The translations under genes were made by a program, and so were the position numbers. A stretch of DNA of 64,000 bases from Sphingomonas gilva (GTDB lineage: Bacteria; Pseudomonadota; Alphaproteobacteria; Sphingomonadales; Sphingomonadaceae): contig NZ_QWLV01000001.1 in the NCBI RefSeq assembly GCF_003515075.1, positions 372,001 to 436,000 on the forward strand, written 5' to 3'. Positions 38,545-46,970 of this stretch are shown in pieces (the first letter of the stretch is position 1; every line of letters begins with the position of its first letter). Under the pieces are notes generated by a model, which saw only the letters and a program-made list of their open reading frames with translations, was not told the DNA's origin and searched no databases.

Positions 38545-39375
38545 GTGCTGATCGATGCGCATCACCATATCTGGTCGCTGGCGCGGCCCGAATGCCGCTG
38601 GCCGACCGCGGCAGACGGCGTGCTCCACCGTGATTTCACGCTGGTCGAATTCAGACGCGTGGCGGGCGATGCCGGCGTAAGCGGCGCGGTGCTCATCCAG
38701 ACGCAGGAAAGCGATGCCGATACCGATTGGCTCCTGACGCTTGCCGACGATCCGTTCGTGACCGCGGTGGTCGGCTGGGCGGACCTGCACGCGCCCCATG
38801 CGCCGCGCCGCATCGCCGCGCTGGCGCGCCACCCCAAGCTCGCGGGGCTGCGGCCGATGGTGCAGCACCGCGCCGCGGACTGGTATGACGATCCCGCGCT
38901 CGATGCCGCCTTCGATGCGATGGAGGAAGCAGGGCTCGCGCTCGATGCGCTGGTTCGGGTCGGGCATCTCGCCTCGCTCGAACGGCTTGCCCGACGCCGT
39001 CCCGATCTGGCGATCGCGATCGACCATGCCGCCAAGCCTGCGATCGGCAGGTCCGACGGGTTCGCGGAATGGCGCCGCGCGATCGCGCCGCTGGCCGACC
39101 GGCCCAACATGCGTTGCAAGCTGTCCGGGCTGCTGAGCGAATGCGGCGATGCGCCGCCCGAAGCGGTCGTGCCCTTCATCCTCGCGATGCTGGAGCTGTT
39201 CGGCGCGGACCGTGTGATGTGGGGCAGCGACTGGCCGGTGCTCGAAGCGTCCGGCCGCTATGCCGACTGGCTGGCGCTCGCCCGCGCGACCGTGCCCGAG
39301 CGGGACCATCGGGCGGTGTTCGGCGGCACGGCGCGGGCCTTCTATGCGACCGAAGCGGTGGAGGTCCGGGCATGA
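38545..39375 (+). CDS. L-fucono-lactonase, amidohydrolase-2 family
   Basis: A 276-aa TIM-barrel hydrolase (COG3618 type) that opens L-fucono-lactone to L-fuconate. The metal motif DAHHHIW opens the protein, and the catalytic Asp is in MWGSDWPVLE; GLRPMVQHRAADWYDDP is typical of the family. Start is GTG, 13 bp after the halogenase-like gene; the stop overlaps the aldo-keto reductase start (ATGA). A general sugar lactonase is the alternative, but fucosidase, FucP and mutarotase in the operon support L-fucose. Confidence 0.87.
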   Translation: MLIDAHHHIWSLARPECRWPTAADGVLHRDFTLVEFRRVAGDAGVSGAVLIQTQESDADTDWLLTLADDPFVTAVVGWADLHAPHAPRRIAALARHPKLAGLRPMVQHRAADWYDDPALDAAFDAMEEAGLALDALVRVGHLASLERLARRRPDLAIAIDHAAKPAIGRSDGFAEWRRAIAPLADRPNMRCKLSGLLSECGDAPPEAVVPFILAMLELFGADRVMWGSDWPVLEASGRYADWLALARATVPERDHRAVFGGTARAFYATEAVEVRA

Positions 39376-40346
39376 CGGGGCTCCGCTTGCCGCGCTTCGG
39401 CATGGGCACCGCCGGGATCGGCAACCTCTATGCGCCGGTCAGCAACGCGGTGGCCGAAGCGACCGTCGCCGCCGCATGGGAAGGCGGGGTGCGCCTGTTC
39501 GACACCGCGCCCTATTACGGCTTCGGTCTCGCCGAACGACGGCTGGGCGCGGCGCTGTCGGTAGTCGATCCCGACCAGACCGCGATCATCTCGACCAAGG
39601 TCGGGCGTGTGCTCGATCCCGATCCAGCGCCTGCGCGCGAACGCCACGGTTTCGTCAACGGCGATCGGTTCGCGCCTCGGTTCGATTACAGCCGCGATGC
39701 TGTGCTGCGATCGCACGAGGCGAGCCTCGAGCGGCTGCGGCGCGACCGCGTGAATATCCTGCTCGCCCACGATCTCGGCGCGCTGACCCACGGGGCCCAG
39801 GCGGATGCGCAGATGCGCGCCTTCCTCGACGACGGCTATCGCACGATGGTCGAGCTCAAGGATGCGGGCGCGGTCGATGCGATCGGGATCGGGGCCAATG
39901 AGGTGGCGGTGTGCGAGTATCTGGTCGACCGGGTCGATCTGGATGTGGTGATGATCGCCGGGCGCTATACCCTGCTCGACTGCGAAGCCGGCGAACGCCT
40001 GCTGCCGCTCTGTCTCGAACGCGGCGTGCGCGTCATCGCCGCCGCGCCCTATAATAGCGGAATCCTCGCCCAGCCGATCGAGGCCGATGCGCCCCGGCGT
40101 TACGATTATATCGCGGCGCCTGCCGGGATGCTCAGGCGCGCGGCGGCGATCGGCGCGGTCTGCGCCAGGTTCGGCGTGGAGCTGCCCACCGCCGCGCTGC
40201 ACTTCGCGCATCGCGACGCGGCGGTAGCGTCGGTGGTCGCAGGGATGGTCGGCCGGGACGAGGTCGCCGCGCATCTCGGGCGCGCTGCGGCGGATGTTCC
40301 CGATGCGCTCTGGCAGGCGCTGGCGGAGGAGGCGATGGCGGCATGA
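39372..40346 (+). CDS. Aldo-keto reductase, probable L-fucose 1-dehydrogenase
   Basis: A 324-aa aldo-keto reductase. The AKR catalytic set is visible: Asp and Tyr in FDTAPYYGFGLAERRLG, Lys in IISTKVGR and His in ILLAHDLG. In Xanthomonas and related L-fucose pathways, as I recall, an AKR-family enzyme oxidises L-fucose at C1, the step before the lactonase encoded just upstream. Overlaps its neighbours by 4 bp on both sides. The SDR downstream is the other dehydrogenase in the operon; its sequence fits a later step better. Confidence 0.85.
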   Translation: MTGLRLPRFGMGTAGIGNLYAPVSNAVAEATVAAAWEGGVRLFDTAPYYGFGLAERRLGAALSVVDPDQTAIISTKVGRVLDPDPAPARERHGFVNGDRFAPRFDYSRDAVLRSHEASLERLRRDRVNILLAHDLGALTHGAQADAQMRAFLDDGYRTMVELKDAGAVDAIGIGANEVAVCEYLVDRVDLDVVMIAGRYTLLDCEAGERLLPLCLERGVRVIAAAPYNSGILAQPIEADAPRRYDYIAAPAGMLRRAAAIGAVCARFGVELPTAALHFAHRDAAVASVVAGMVGRDEVAAHLGRAAADVPDALWQALAEEAMAA

Positions 40347-40651
40347 TCCATGAGGCCAGGCTGATGCTGCTCGACCCGCGCGACACCATCCTGGTGTGCA
40401 TCGCCCCGGTCGCGGCCGGGGACAGCGTGACGATCGAGGGCGTGGCGCTCAGCGCGCCCGATCCGATCGGCGTCGGCCACAAGGTCGCGCGCCGCGCGCT
40501 CGCGCCCGGCGACAAGGTCGTCAAATATGGCGCGCCGATCGGCTCGATCACCCGCGCCACCGCGCCCGGCGCGCTGGTGCATCTCCACAACATGAAGAGC
40601 GATTACATCGCGAGCCATTCGCGCGACGCGGTTTCGGAAGGGAAGGGTTGA
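40343..40651 (+). CDS. UxaA-family dehydratase, N-terminal SAF-domain subunit
   Basis: A 102-aa protein that is only the SAF (beta-clip) domain found at the N-terminus of altronate/galactarate dehydratases (DKVVKYGAPIGSITRATAPGA, VHLHNMKSDY). The catalytic domain is a separate gene sharing one base with its stop. Split UxaA pairs also occur in the Campylobacter jejuni fucose locus. It probably forms a two-subunit L-fuconate dehydratase with the next gene product. The protein is short but clearly conserved, and not a truncation artefact, because both reading frames are intact and coupled. Confidence 0.88.
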   Translation: MIHEARLMLLDPRDTILVCIAPVAAGDSVTIEGVALSAPDPIGVGHKVARRALAPGDKVVKYGAPIGSITRATAPGALVHLHNMKSDYIASHSRDAVSEGKG

Positions 40652-41856
40652 TGTTCCAGGGCTTCCTCAGGGAAGACGGCCGCAAGGGCATCCGCAACAT
40701 CGTCGCGGTCGCTTATCTGGTCGAATGCGCGCACCATGTCGCGCGCCGCATCGTCGGCAAGGTCGATGATCCCGACGTCCATCTGATCGGCTTTCCCGGC
40801 TGCTTTCCCAACGCCTATGCCGCGAAGGTGATGCGCGCGATCGCCACGCATCCCAATGTCGGCGGGGTGGTGCTCGTCTCGCTCGGCTGCGAGAGCTTCG
40901 ACCGCAACGGCCTGAGGCAGGCGATCGCGGCGAGCGGCCGGCCGGTCGAGCTGCTCGTCATCCAGGAAGCGGGCGGGACCAGCGCGACGATCGCCGCGGG
41001 TATCGCTGCGGTGGAACGGGTGCGCGCCGCCGCGGCGGCCGCTCCGCGCGCGGCGATGGAGGTGGGCGAGCTGATCATCGGCACGGTGTGCGGCGGGTCC
41101 GACGGGACCAGCGGCCTTACCGCCAACCCGGCCGTCGGCCGCGCCTTCGACCGGCTGGTGGGCGAGGGCGCGACCTGCATCTTCGAGGAGACCGGAGAGC
41201 TGATCGGCTGCGAGGCGATCATGGCCGAACGCGCGGTGACGCCCGAGCTTGGCCGCGCGATCGAGGAATGCGTGGCAAAGGCCGAGCGCTATTACACGAC
41301 GATGGGCTATGCGAGCTTCGCCCCCGGCAATGCGGAAGGGGGGCTGACCACCATCGAGGAGAAATCGATGGGCGCCTATTCCAAGTCGGGCTCCTCGCCG
41401 ATTTCGGGCATCATCAAGCCGGGCGACGTGCCGCCGGCGGGCGGGCTCTACCTGCTCGACGTGGTGCCCGACGGGGAGCCGCGCTTCGGCTTTCCCAACA
41501 TCTCCGACAATGCCGAGATCGTCGAGCTCATCGCCTGCGGCGCGCATCTGACCCTGTTCACCACCGGGCGCGGATCGGTGGTGGGATCGGCGGTCGCGCC
41601 GGTGATCAAGATCTGCGCCAATCCGGAAACCGCGCGCCGGCTGGCCGAGGACATGGACGTCAACGCCGGCCGCATCCTGGAGGGCGAGGCGACGCTCGAC
41701 GATGTGGGGGAGGAGATTCACGCGGCGATGATGGCGGTCGCAGGGGGCAAGCGCACCAAATCCGAGGAACTGGGCCATCAGGAATTCATCCTGACCTACA
41801 AGGCGTTCGATCCGCTCGGGCCTGCCTGCCTGCCGCTCGCGAGGCGCGCGGCATGA
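40651..41856 (+). CDS. UxaA-family dehydratase, catalytic subunit (probable L-fuconate dehydratase)
   Basis: A 401-aa protein corresponding to the C-terminal catalytic domain of altronate dehydratase (UxaA/GarD family, iron-dependent). Diagnostic stretches are GFLREDGRKGIRN, GTVCGGSDGTSGLTANPAVG, ETGELIGCEAIMAERA and AGGLYLLDVVPDGEPRFGF. Given fuconolactonase before it and a 2-keto-3-deoxy acid dehydrogenase-like SDR after it, the expected reaction is L-fuconate to 2-keto-3-deoxy-L-fuconate. It replaces the enolase-superfamily fuconate dehydratase of Xanthomonas. Overlaps the SDR gene by 4 bp. Confidence 0.86.
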   Translation: MFQGFLREDGRKGIRNIVAVAYLVECAHHVARRIVGKVDDPDVHLIGFPGCFPNAYAAKVMRAIATHPNVGGVVLVSLGCESFDRNGLRQAIAASGRPVELLVIQEAGGTSATIAAGIAAVERVRAAAAAAPRAAMEVGELIIGTVCGGSDGTSGLTANPAVGRAFDRLVGEGATCIFEETGELIGCEAIMAERAVTPELGRAIEECVAKAERYYTTMGYASFAPGNAEGGLTTIEEKSMGAYSKSGSSPISGIIKPGDVPPAGGLYLLDVVPDGEPRFGFPNISDNAEIVELIACGAHLTLFTTGRGSVVGSAVAPVIKICANPETARRLAEDMDVNAGRILEGEATLDDVGEEIHAAMMAVAGGKRTKSEELGHQEFILTYKAFDPLGPACLPLARRAA

Positions 41857-42584
41857 GTGGGCGGCTCGCCGGCAAGATCGCGATCGTCACCGCCGCCGGC
41901 CAGGGCATCGGGCGCGCCTCGGCCGGATTGTTCGCGCGTGAGGGCGCCGAGGTTCATGCGGTCGACGTCAATGCCGCCGCGCTGGAAACGCTGGACGGTT
42001 GCCGCGGCCATGCCATCGACCTGACCGACGCCGGGACGGTCGCGGCGCTCGGCCAAGCCATCGGCCCGGTTGACATCCTGTTCAACTGCGCGGGCTTCGT
42101 CCATGCCGGCACCATCCTGGAATGCGGCGAGGACGACTGGGCCTTCTCCAACGACCTCAACGTCACCGCGATGTACCGCATGATCCGCGCCTTCCTGCCG
42201 GCGATGATCGCGCGCGGCGGCGGATCGATCGTCAACATGGCGTCGATCGCGAGCTCGGTGAAGGGCATTCCCGGCCGCTTCGCCTATGGCGCGACCAAGG
42301 CGGCGGTGATCGGCCTCACCAAATCGGTCGCCGCGGATTTCGTGGAGGCGGGCGTGCGGTGCAACGCGATCTGCCCGGGCACGGTCGAGACGCCGTCGCT
42401 GCTCCAGCGACTAAAGGAAACCGGCGACTACGACACGGCGCTCGCCGCATTCCGCGCGCGCCAGCCGATGGGGCGGCTGGGCCGGCCCGAGGAGATCGCC
42501 GGCCTCGCGCTCTATCTCGCCAGCGACGAATCGGCCTTCACCACCGGCGCGGTCCACGTCATCGACGGTGGCTGGGTCAATTGA
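41853..42584 (+). CDS. SDR dehydrogenase, probable 2-keto-3-deoxy-L-fuconate dehydrogenase
   Basis: A 243-aa classical short-chain dehydrogenase: cofactor motif TAAGQGIG (13-20), FNCAG, and the YxxxK pair in YGATK. The C-terminal half (VRCNAICPGTVETPSL, LASDESAFTTGAVHVIDGGW) strongly resembles Xanthomonas 2-keto-3-deoxy-L-fuconate dehydrogenase and human DHRS6. The Asp in HAVDVN after beta-2 suggests NAD+ preference. The next step in that pathway, a 2,4-diketo-3-deoxy-L-fuconate hydrolase, is not encoded in this operon. Confidence 0.85.
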   Translation: MSGRLAGKIAIVTAAGQGIGRASAGLFAREGAEVHAVDVNAAALETLDGCRGHAIDLTDAGTVAALGQAIGPVDILFNCAGFVHAGTILECGEDDWAFSNDLNVTAMYRMIRAFLPAMIARGGGSIVNMASIASSVKGIPGRFAYGATKAAVIGLTKSVAADFVEAGVRCNAICPGTVETPSLLQRLKETGDYDTALAAFRARQPMGRLGRPEEIAGLALYLASDESAFTTGAVHVIDGGWVN

Positions 42585-42595
42585 GGACGATCGGC

Positions 42596-42931
42596 ATGCG
42601 GCACATCCTGCTCCTCGACCTCAAGGACGAAGCCGATCTGATCGCGCGCTACGAGCGCCACCACGCGCCGGGCGCGGTGCCCGAAGCGGTGACCGCAAGC
42701 ATCCGCGCCGCCGGCGTCACTGCGATGGAGATATTTCGCAGCGGCAACCGGCTGGTGATGGTGGTTGAGGCGGAGGCGGGCTTCGATTCGGCGGGGCAGT
42801 CCAACCCCTCGACCGCGGCGTGGGAGGCGATGATGGACGAATTCCAGCAGCGGCTGCCCTGGGCGCCGCCGGGCCGGAAATGGGTTCCCGCCGCGCGCAT
42901 ATTCTCGCTCGACGAACAGGGGGACCGATGA
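42596..42931 (+). CDS. RhaM-type sugar mutarotase (probable L-fucose mutarotase)
   Basis: A 111-aa protein of the L-rhamnose mutarotase family. The family pattern is seen in IARYERHHAPGAVPEAV, IRAAGVTAMEIFRSGNRLVMVVE and the closing KWVPAARIFSLDE. It speeds anomer exchange of a 6-deoxy sugar; in a fucose operon the substrate is probably L-fucose, as for the RhaM-like protein of the Campylobacter fucose locus. TGAGGA is the ribosome site. Overlaps the GH29 gene by 4 bp. Confidence 0.85.
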   Translation: MRHILLLDLKDEADLIARYERHHAPGAVPEAVTASIRAAGVTAMEIFRSGNRLVMVVEAEAGFDSAGQSNPSTAAWEAMMDEFQQRLPWAPPGRKWVPAARIFSLDEQGDR

Positions 42932-44556
42932 TCGGCATTCTCTCCAGGCGTTCGCTGCTGAAGGGCGCGGCGGCGCTCGGCGGCGCGCTGACGCCCGCGC
43001 TGGGCAGCGCGCGGACGGTGAAGCCCGACTGGCAGGCCTTCGCCGACGCCTACCAGACCCCCGACTGGTTCCGCGACGCCAAGTTCGGCATCTGGTCGCA
43101 CTGGGGGGTGCAGTGCGTGCCCGAGTTCGGCGACTGGTACGGCCGCCAGATGTATATCCAGGGCAACCGCGTCTACGAGCACCACCTCCGTACCTACGGC
43201 CATCCGAGCAAGGCGGGCTTCATCGACTTCATCGGCAGGTGGAAGGCGGAGGCATGGGACCCCGAAGGCCTGATGGCGCTCTATCGCAAGGCGGGCGCGC
43301 GCTATTTCATGTCGATGGCCAACCATCACGACAATCTGGACAATTACGACAGCGCCCATCACGCCTGGAACACCGTCCGCCTGGGGCCGAAGCGCGACAT
43401 CGTCGGCACCTGGGAGAAGATCGCGCGCGAGGCGGGCCTGCGCTTCGGCGTCAGCAACCATAGCGGCCATGCCTGGCACTGGTGGCAAACCGCTTACGGC
43501 TATGACGCAGAGGGGCCGATGAAGGGCGTGCGCTACGATGCGTACGGATTACGCGAGGAGCATGGCCGCGGCACGTTCTGGGAAGGGCTAGACCCGCAGC
43601 AGCTCTATACCGGTCCCTTCTTCGTGCCGCCCGACGGCATCGACGGCATCGCGGCAATGGACGCTTGGCACGAGACGCGCGACGGCCAGTGGTTGGAAAC
43701 GCCGCCGCCGGGCCCGCGCGGGCCTGCCTATGTCCGCAAATGGCAGCTGCGACAGATGGACCTGGTCGAAAAATACCGGCCCGATCTGGTCTATTTCGAC
43801 AATTACGCGATTCCCTTCGGCGCGGATGGGCTGGAAACCGTCGCCCATTATTACAACAAGAGCGTCGAGTGGCATGGCGCGATCGACGTGGTGCTCACCG
43901 CCAAGCGCCTCACGCCGCTGCAGCGGCGCGGCATCGTCGAGGATGTCGAACGCGGGTTCATGAGCGATATCCAGGAGCGGCCGTGGCAGACCTGCACCTG
44001 CATCGGCAACTGGCACTATGACCGCGGCCTCTACGAACGCCACGGCTACAAGAGCGCCAAGAGCGTGGTTCAGCGGCTGTGCGATATCGTTTCCAAGAAC
44101 GGCAACCTGTTGCTCAGCATTCCCCAGCGCGGTGACGGTTCGATCGACGCCGACGAGGAGGCGATCCTCGCCGATCTCGCGCGCTGGTTCGCGGTGAACG
44201 GCCGCGCGATCTACGCGACGCGGCCCTGGCGCCGGTTCGGCGAGGGACCGACCAAGCCGCCCGAGGGGATGCAGAATGAGGGCGAGGCCAAACCGTTCGT
44301 GGCGCAGGACGTGCGCTTCACGGTGGGGAAGGGCGTGCTCAACGCCTTCTTCCTCGACTGGCCCGAGGGCGAAAGCGCGGTCGCGTCGCTGGGCGGGAGG
44401 GCGTTGGATGGCGCGGTGATCGAGCGGGTCGAGATGCAGGACGGTCGGCCGATCTTGTTCCGGCAGGACGGCGAAGCGCTGTGCCTGAAGCTGTCGCCGC
44501 CCGCCGATGGCGCGTTCGTGCCGGGGGTCAGGATCATGGGACGGGGATTGATCTGA
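42928..44556 (+). CDS. GH29 alpha-L-fucosidase
   Basis: A 542-aa retaining alpha-L-fucosidase. Family landmarks: WFRDAKFGIWSHWGVQ, YFMSMANHHDNLDNYDS (the usual KHHDGF region), and the likely nucleophile Asp in LVYFDNYAIPFG. A C-terminal beta-sandwich begins near residue 440. The N-terminus LSRRSLLKGAAALGGALTPALGSA is a strong Tat signal, so the enzyme is probably periplasmic. It would remove fucose from fucosylated xyloglucan or other plant glycans. Exact linkage preference is not readable from sequence. Confidence 0.9.
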   Translation: MIGILSRRSLLKGAAALGGALTPALGSARTVKPDWQAFADAYQTPDWFRDAKFGIWSHWGVQCVPEFGDWYGRQMYIQGNRVYEHHLRTYGHPSKAGFIDFIGRWKAEAWDPEGLMALYRKAGARYFMSMANHHDNLDNYDSAHHAWNTVRLGPKRDIVGTWEKIAREAGLRFGVSNHSGHAWHWWQTAYGYDAEGPMKGVRYDAYGLREEHGRGTFWEGLDPQQLYTGPFFVPPDGIDGIAAMDAWHETRDGQWLETPPPGPRGPAYVRKWQLRQMDLVEKYRPDLVYFDNYAIPFGADGLETVAHYYNKSVEWHGAIDVVLTAKRLTPLQRRGIVEDVERGFMSDIQERPWQTCTCIGNWHYDRGLYERHGYKSAKSVVQRLCDIVSKNGNLLLSIPQRGDGSIDADEEAILADLARWFAVNGRAIYATRPWRRFGEGPTKPPEGMQNEGEAKPFVAQDVRFTVGKGVLNAFFLDWPEGESAVASLGGRALDGAVIERVEMQDGRPILFRQDGEALCLKLSPPADGAFVPGVRIMGRGLI

Positions 44557-45833
44557 TGGGCGAGGGAACGGCCACGATCCAGGCGGAAACGCAGCGCACA
44601 AGGCTCCTCCTCCCCATCATCCTGATCGTCAGTCTGTTCTTCCTTTGGGGCGTCGCCAACAATCTCAACGACGTTCTGATCAAGCACTTCAAAAAGGCGT
44701 TCACGCTCAGCGACTTCCAGTCCGGGCTGGTCCAGTCGGCCTTTTATTTCGGCTATTTCTGCTTCGCGATACCGGCCGCCTTGTTCATGAAGCGCTTCGG
44801 CTACAAGGCGGCGGTCGTGCTGGGGCTGGTGCTGTTCGGCGTCGGCGCGCTGCTGTTCGTCCCCGCCGCCCATGCGCACAGCTACGCCTTCTTTCTCCTC
44901 GCGCTATATGTCATCGCCAGTGGTCTCGCCTTCCTCGAGACCTCGGCCAATCCGCTGGTGACGGCGCTGGGCGATCCGAAAGGCGCGGCGCGGCGGCTGA
45001 ACCTCGCCCAGGCGTTCAACCCGCTCGGCGCGATCAGCGGCGTGCTGATCGGCAGCAGCTTCATCCTTTCGGGCATCGATTTGACGCCCGAGCAACTCGC
45101 CGCGCTGCCGCCCGATCGGCTCGACAGCTATCTCCGGTTCGAGGCGCTGGCGGTGGTGGGACCCTATACCGCGATCGGCGTGTTCGTGCTCGGCTGGGCG
45201 CTGCTCGTTGGCCTGACTCGCTTCCCAGCGGCCGCCAGCCGACCCGAACCGACTGAGCGGGTGGGGAGTGTCGCCGAGTTCCGCTCGCTGCTCTCGCGCC
45301 CGCGCTATTTGTTCGGCGTCACGGCGCAGTTCTTCTATGTCGGCGCGCAGGTCGGGGTGTGGAGCTTCCTGATCCGCTACGCGCAGGTCGAGCGGCCGGG
45401 CACCGACGAGAGAACCGCCGCGACGATGCTCACCGTCTCGCTGGTGCTGTTCCTCATCGGCCGCTTCGCCGGAGCGGCGCTGATGGGGCGGGTGCCCCCG
45501 GCGCGCCTGCTCGCCTGGTTCGGCGCGGCCAATATCGCGCTGTGCCTAGTCGCCGCGTTCGTCGGCGGCAGCGCCGGGCTCGTCGCGCTGATCGGCACCA
45601 GCCTGTTCATGTCGATCATGTTCCCGACCATCTTCGCGCTGTCGCTCGAAGACCTGGGACCGCTCACCAAGCCCGGCGCGTCGCTGCTGGTGATGGCGAT
45701 CATCGGCGGCGCGGTGATCACCGCGTTGATGGGTCTCGTCTCCGATCACGCCTCGATCGCGCTCGCGATGCTGCTGCCGGCGGTGAGCTTCGCTTGTGTC
45801 GCTTTGTTCGGCGCAAGCGCGCCTAGGCGCTAA
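44556..45833 (+). CDS. fucP: L-fucose/H+ symporter
   Basis: A 425-aa, 12-helix FHS-family transporter. Unlike the permease at 16.4 kb, it keeps both residues essential in E. coli FucP: the Asp in NNLNDVLIKHF (D46) and the Glu in FLETSANPLVT (E135). It therefore fits proton-coupled uptake of L-fucose released in the periplasm by GH29. It shares one base with the GH29 stop. Its last 11 bp overlap the end of the convergent winged-helix gene. Confidence 0.92.
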   Translation: MGEGTATIQAETQRTRLLLPIILIVSLFFLWGVANNLNDVLIKHFKKAFTLSDFQSGLVQSAFYFGYFCFAIPAALFMKRFGYKAAVVLGLVLFGVGALLFVPAAHAHSYAFFLLALYVIASGLAFLETSANPLVTALGDPKGAARRLNLAQAFNPLGAISGVLIGSSFILSGIDLTPEQLAALPPDRLDSYLRFEALAVVGPYTAIGVFVLGWALLVGLTRFPAAASRPEPTERVGSVAEFRSLLSRPRYLFGVTAQFFYVGAQVGVWSFLIRYAQVERPGTDERTAATMLTVSLVLFLIGRFAGAALMGRVPPARLLAWFGAANIALCLVAAFVGGSAGLVALIGTSLFMSIMFPTIFALSLEDLGPLTKPGASLLVMAIIGGAVITALMGLVSDHASIALAMLLPAVSFACVALFGASAPRR

Positions 45834-46899
45834 GGCGTCGCCGGGCGACGAGCATCGCCGCGACGATGCAGCCGCCGAACAGCGCACCCTCGATGCCGCC
45901 GGTCACGCACTGGCTGACGAGACCGAATCCGTTCTCTCCGAACAGGTCGCCGATCTGATCGAGCCGGAGGCGGGAGCGCGGCAGATGGTAGGCGAGCAGA
46001 TCGAGGCTACCGCCCATCAATCGCCCTCCCACCAAAGGGATGAGGATGCCGGCAATACCGCCCGTCAATGCCGCGGCGGCGACATGGCGGCGAAGCGAGA
46101 GCGTGCCGGCTCCCGCGCCTCCCAGCCAGGCACCGAGGCCGACCGCGCCGCCGAGCAACGCGCCCTCGGCGGCGCCCGTGATGTCGCCCGGCGACTGGCC
46201 GAGCAGGAGATTGAACGCGTCCAGGCCGAGGAGCTTGACCACGGCGCCAACGATCAGCCCCCCAACGGCGCCCCCGACGATGCTCCATCGCCGGGGATGG
46301 CCGGAGATGAAGCCCGCTCCGGCGATTCCGAAGGCGACGCCGGCAGCGCCCATCAGCGCGACGAGGGTGGTGACGCAGAGCAGCACCAGCAGCACCGAAA
46401 GCGCGCCGACGCCCGGTTCGAGCGATTGGGAGGCCCCGGCGAAGCCATAGAAGATCCCGCCGATCAGGCCGGCGCCGCCGCCACCGATCGTCCCGGCCAG
46501 CCCGAGCAGCAGGAACCGCCGCCATTCATGGAGCGCTAGGTCTTGCGATGCCGGTCGCGCCGGAAAGGCGCAGTCGTCGTCGACACTTTCGACCGGCGCG
46601 ATGAATCGATATCCATGTTTGGGAACGGTCTCGATGAAGCGCGGCTTCGCCGCCTCGTCGCCGAGTTGCCTGCGCAGCGTCTTGATGCATTGGGTGAGCG
46701 CCTCGTCGGTGACCGGCACGCCGCGCCAGACCTCGTCGAGAAAGCGGTCCTTCGAAACGAGCCTGCCCTGTTCGCGCACCAGCAGCATCAGCGCGTCGAG
46801 ATAACGGCCGTTCAGCTCCACCGGCAGATCGCCGCGCCTGAGCTGACGATTGCCTGGGTCGAGGCGGAATTGTTCGAAGCGGAAGCTGCCGGATGCCAT
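45823..46899 (-). CDS. Membrane protein with N-terminal OmpR/ToxR-type winged helix
   Basis: A 358-aa protein. Residues 1-105 form an OmpR/CadC-type DNA-binding winged helix (VSKDRFLDEVWRGVPVTDEAL, RFIETVPKHGYRFIAPV). The rest is about six Gly/Ala-rich hydrophobic segments (for example IVGGAVGGLIVGAVVKLLGL and GALLGGAVGLGAWLGGAGAG) rather than the single helix and periplasmic sensor of ToxR or CadC. No known sensor domain is recognised. It may be a membrane-tethered regulator whose membrane part is the sensor. Its 3-prime end overlaps fucP tail to tail. Confidence 0.75.
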   Translation of the reverse strand: MASGSFRFEQFRLDPGNRQLRRGDLPVELNGRYLDALMLLVREQGRLVSKDRFLDEVWRGVPVTDEALTQCIKTLRRQLGDEAAKPRFIETVPKHGYRFIAPVESVDDDCAFPARPASQDLALHEWRRFLLLGLAGTIGGGGAGLIGGIFYGFAGASQSLEPGVGALSVLLVLLCVTTLVALMGAAGVAFGIAGAGFISGHPRRWSIVGGAVGGLIVGAVVKLLGLDAFNLLLGQSPGDITGAAEGALLGGAVGLGAWLGGAGAGTLSLRRHVAAAALTGGIAGILIPLVGGRLMGGSLDLLAYHLPRSRLRLDQIGDLFGENGFGLVSQCVTGGIEGALFGGCIVAAMLVARRRLSA

Positions 46900-46970
46900 T
46901 CGCCGGAGCCTTCACCATGCTCGTGGGCTAGGCAACCGCAAAGACGCGCAAGACCCTTAAAATGGCGTGC

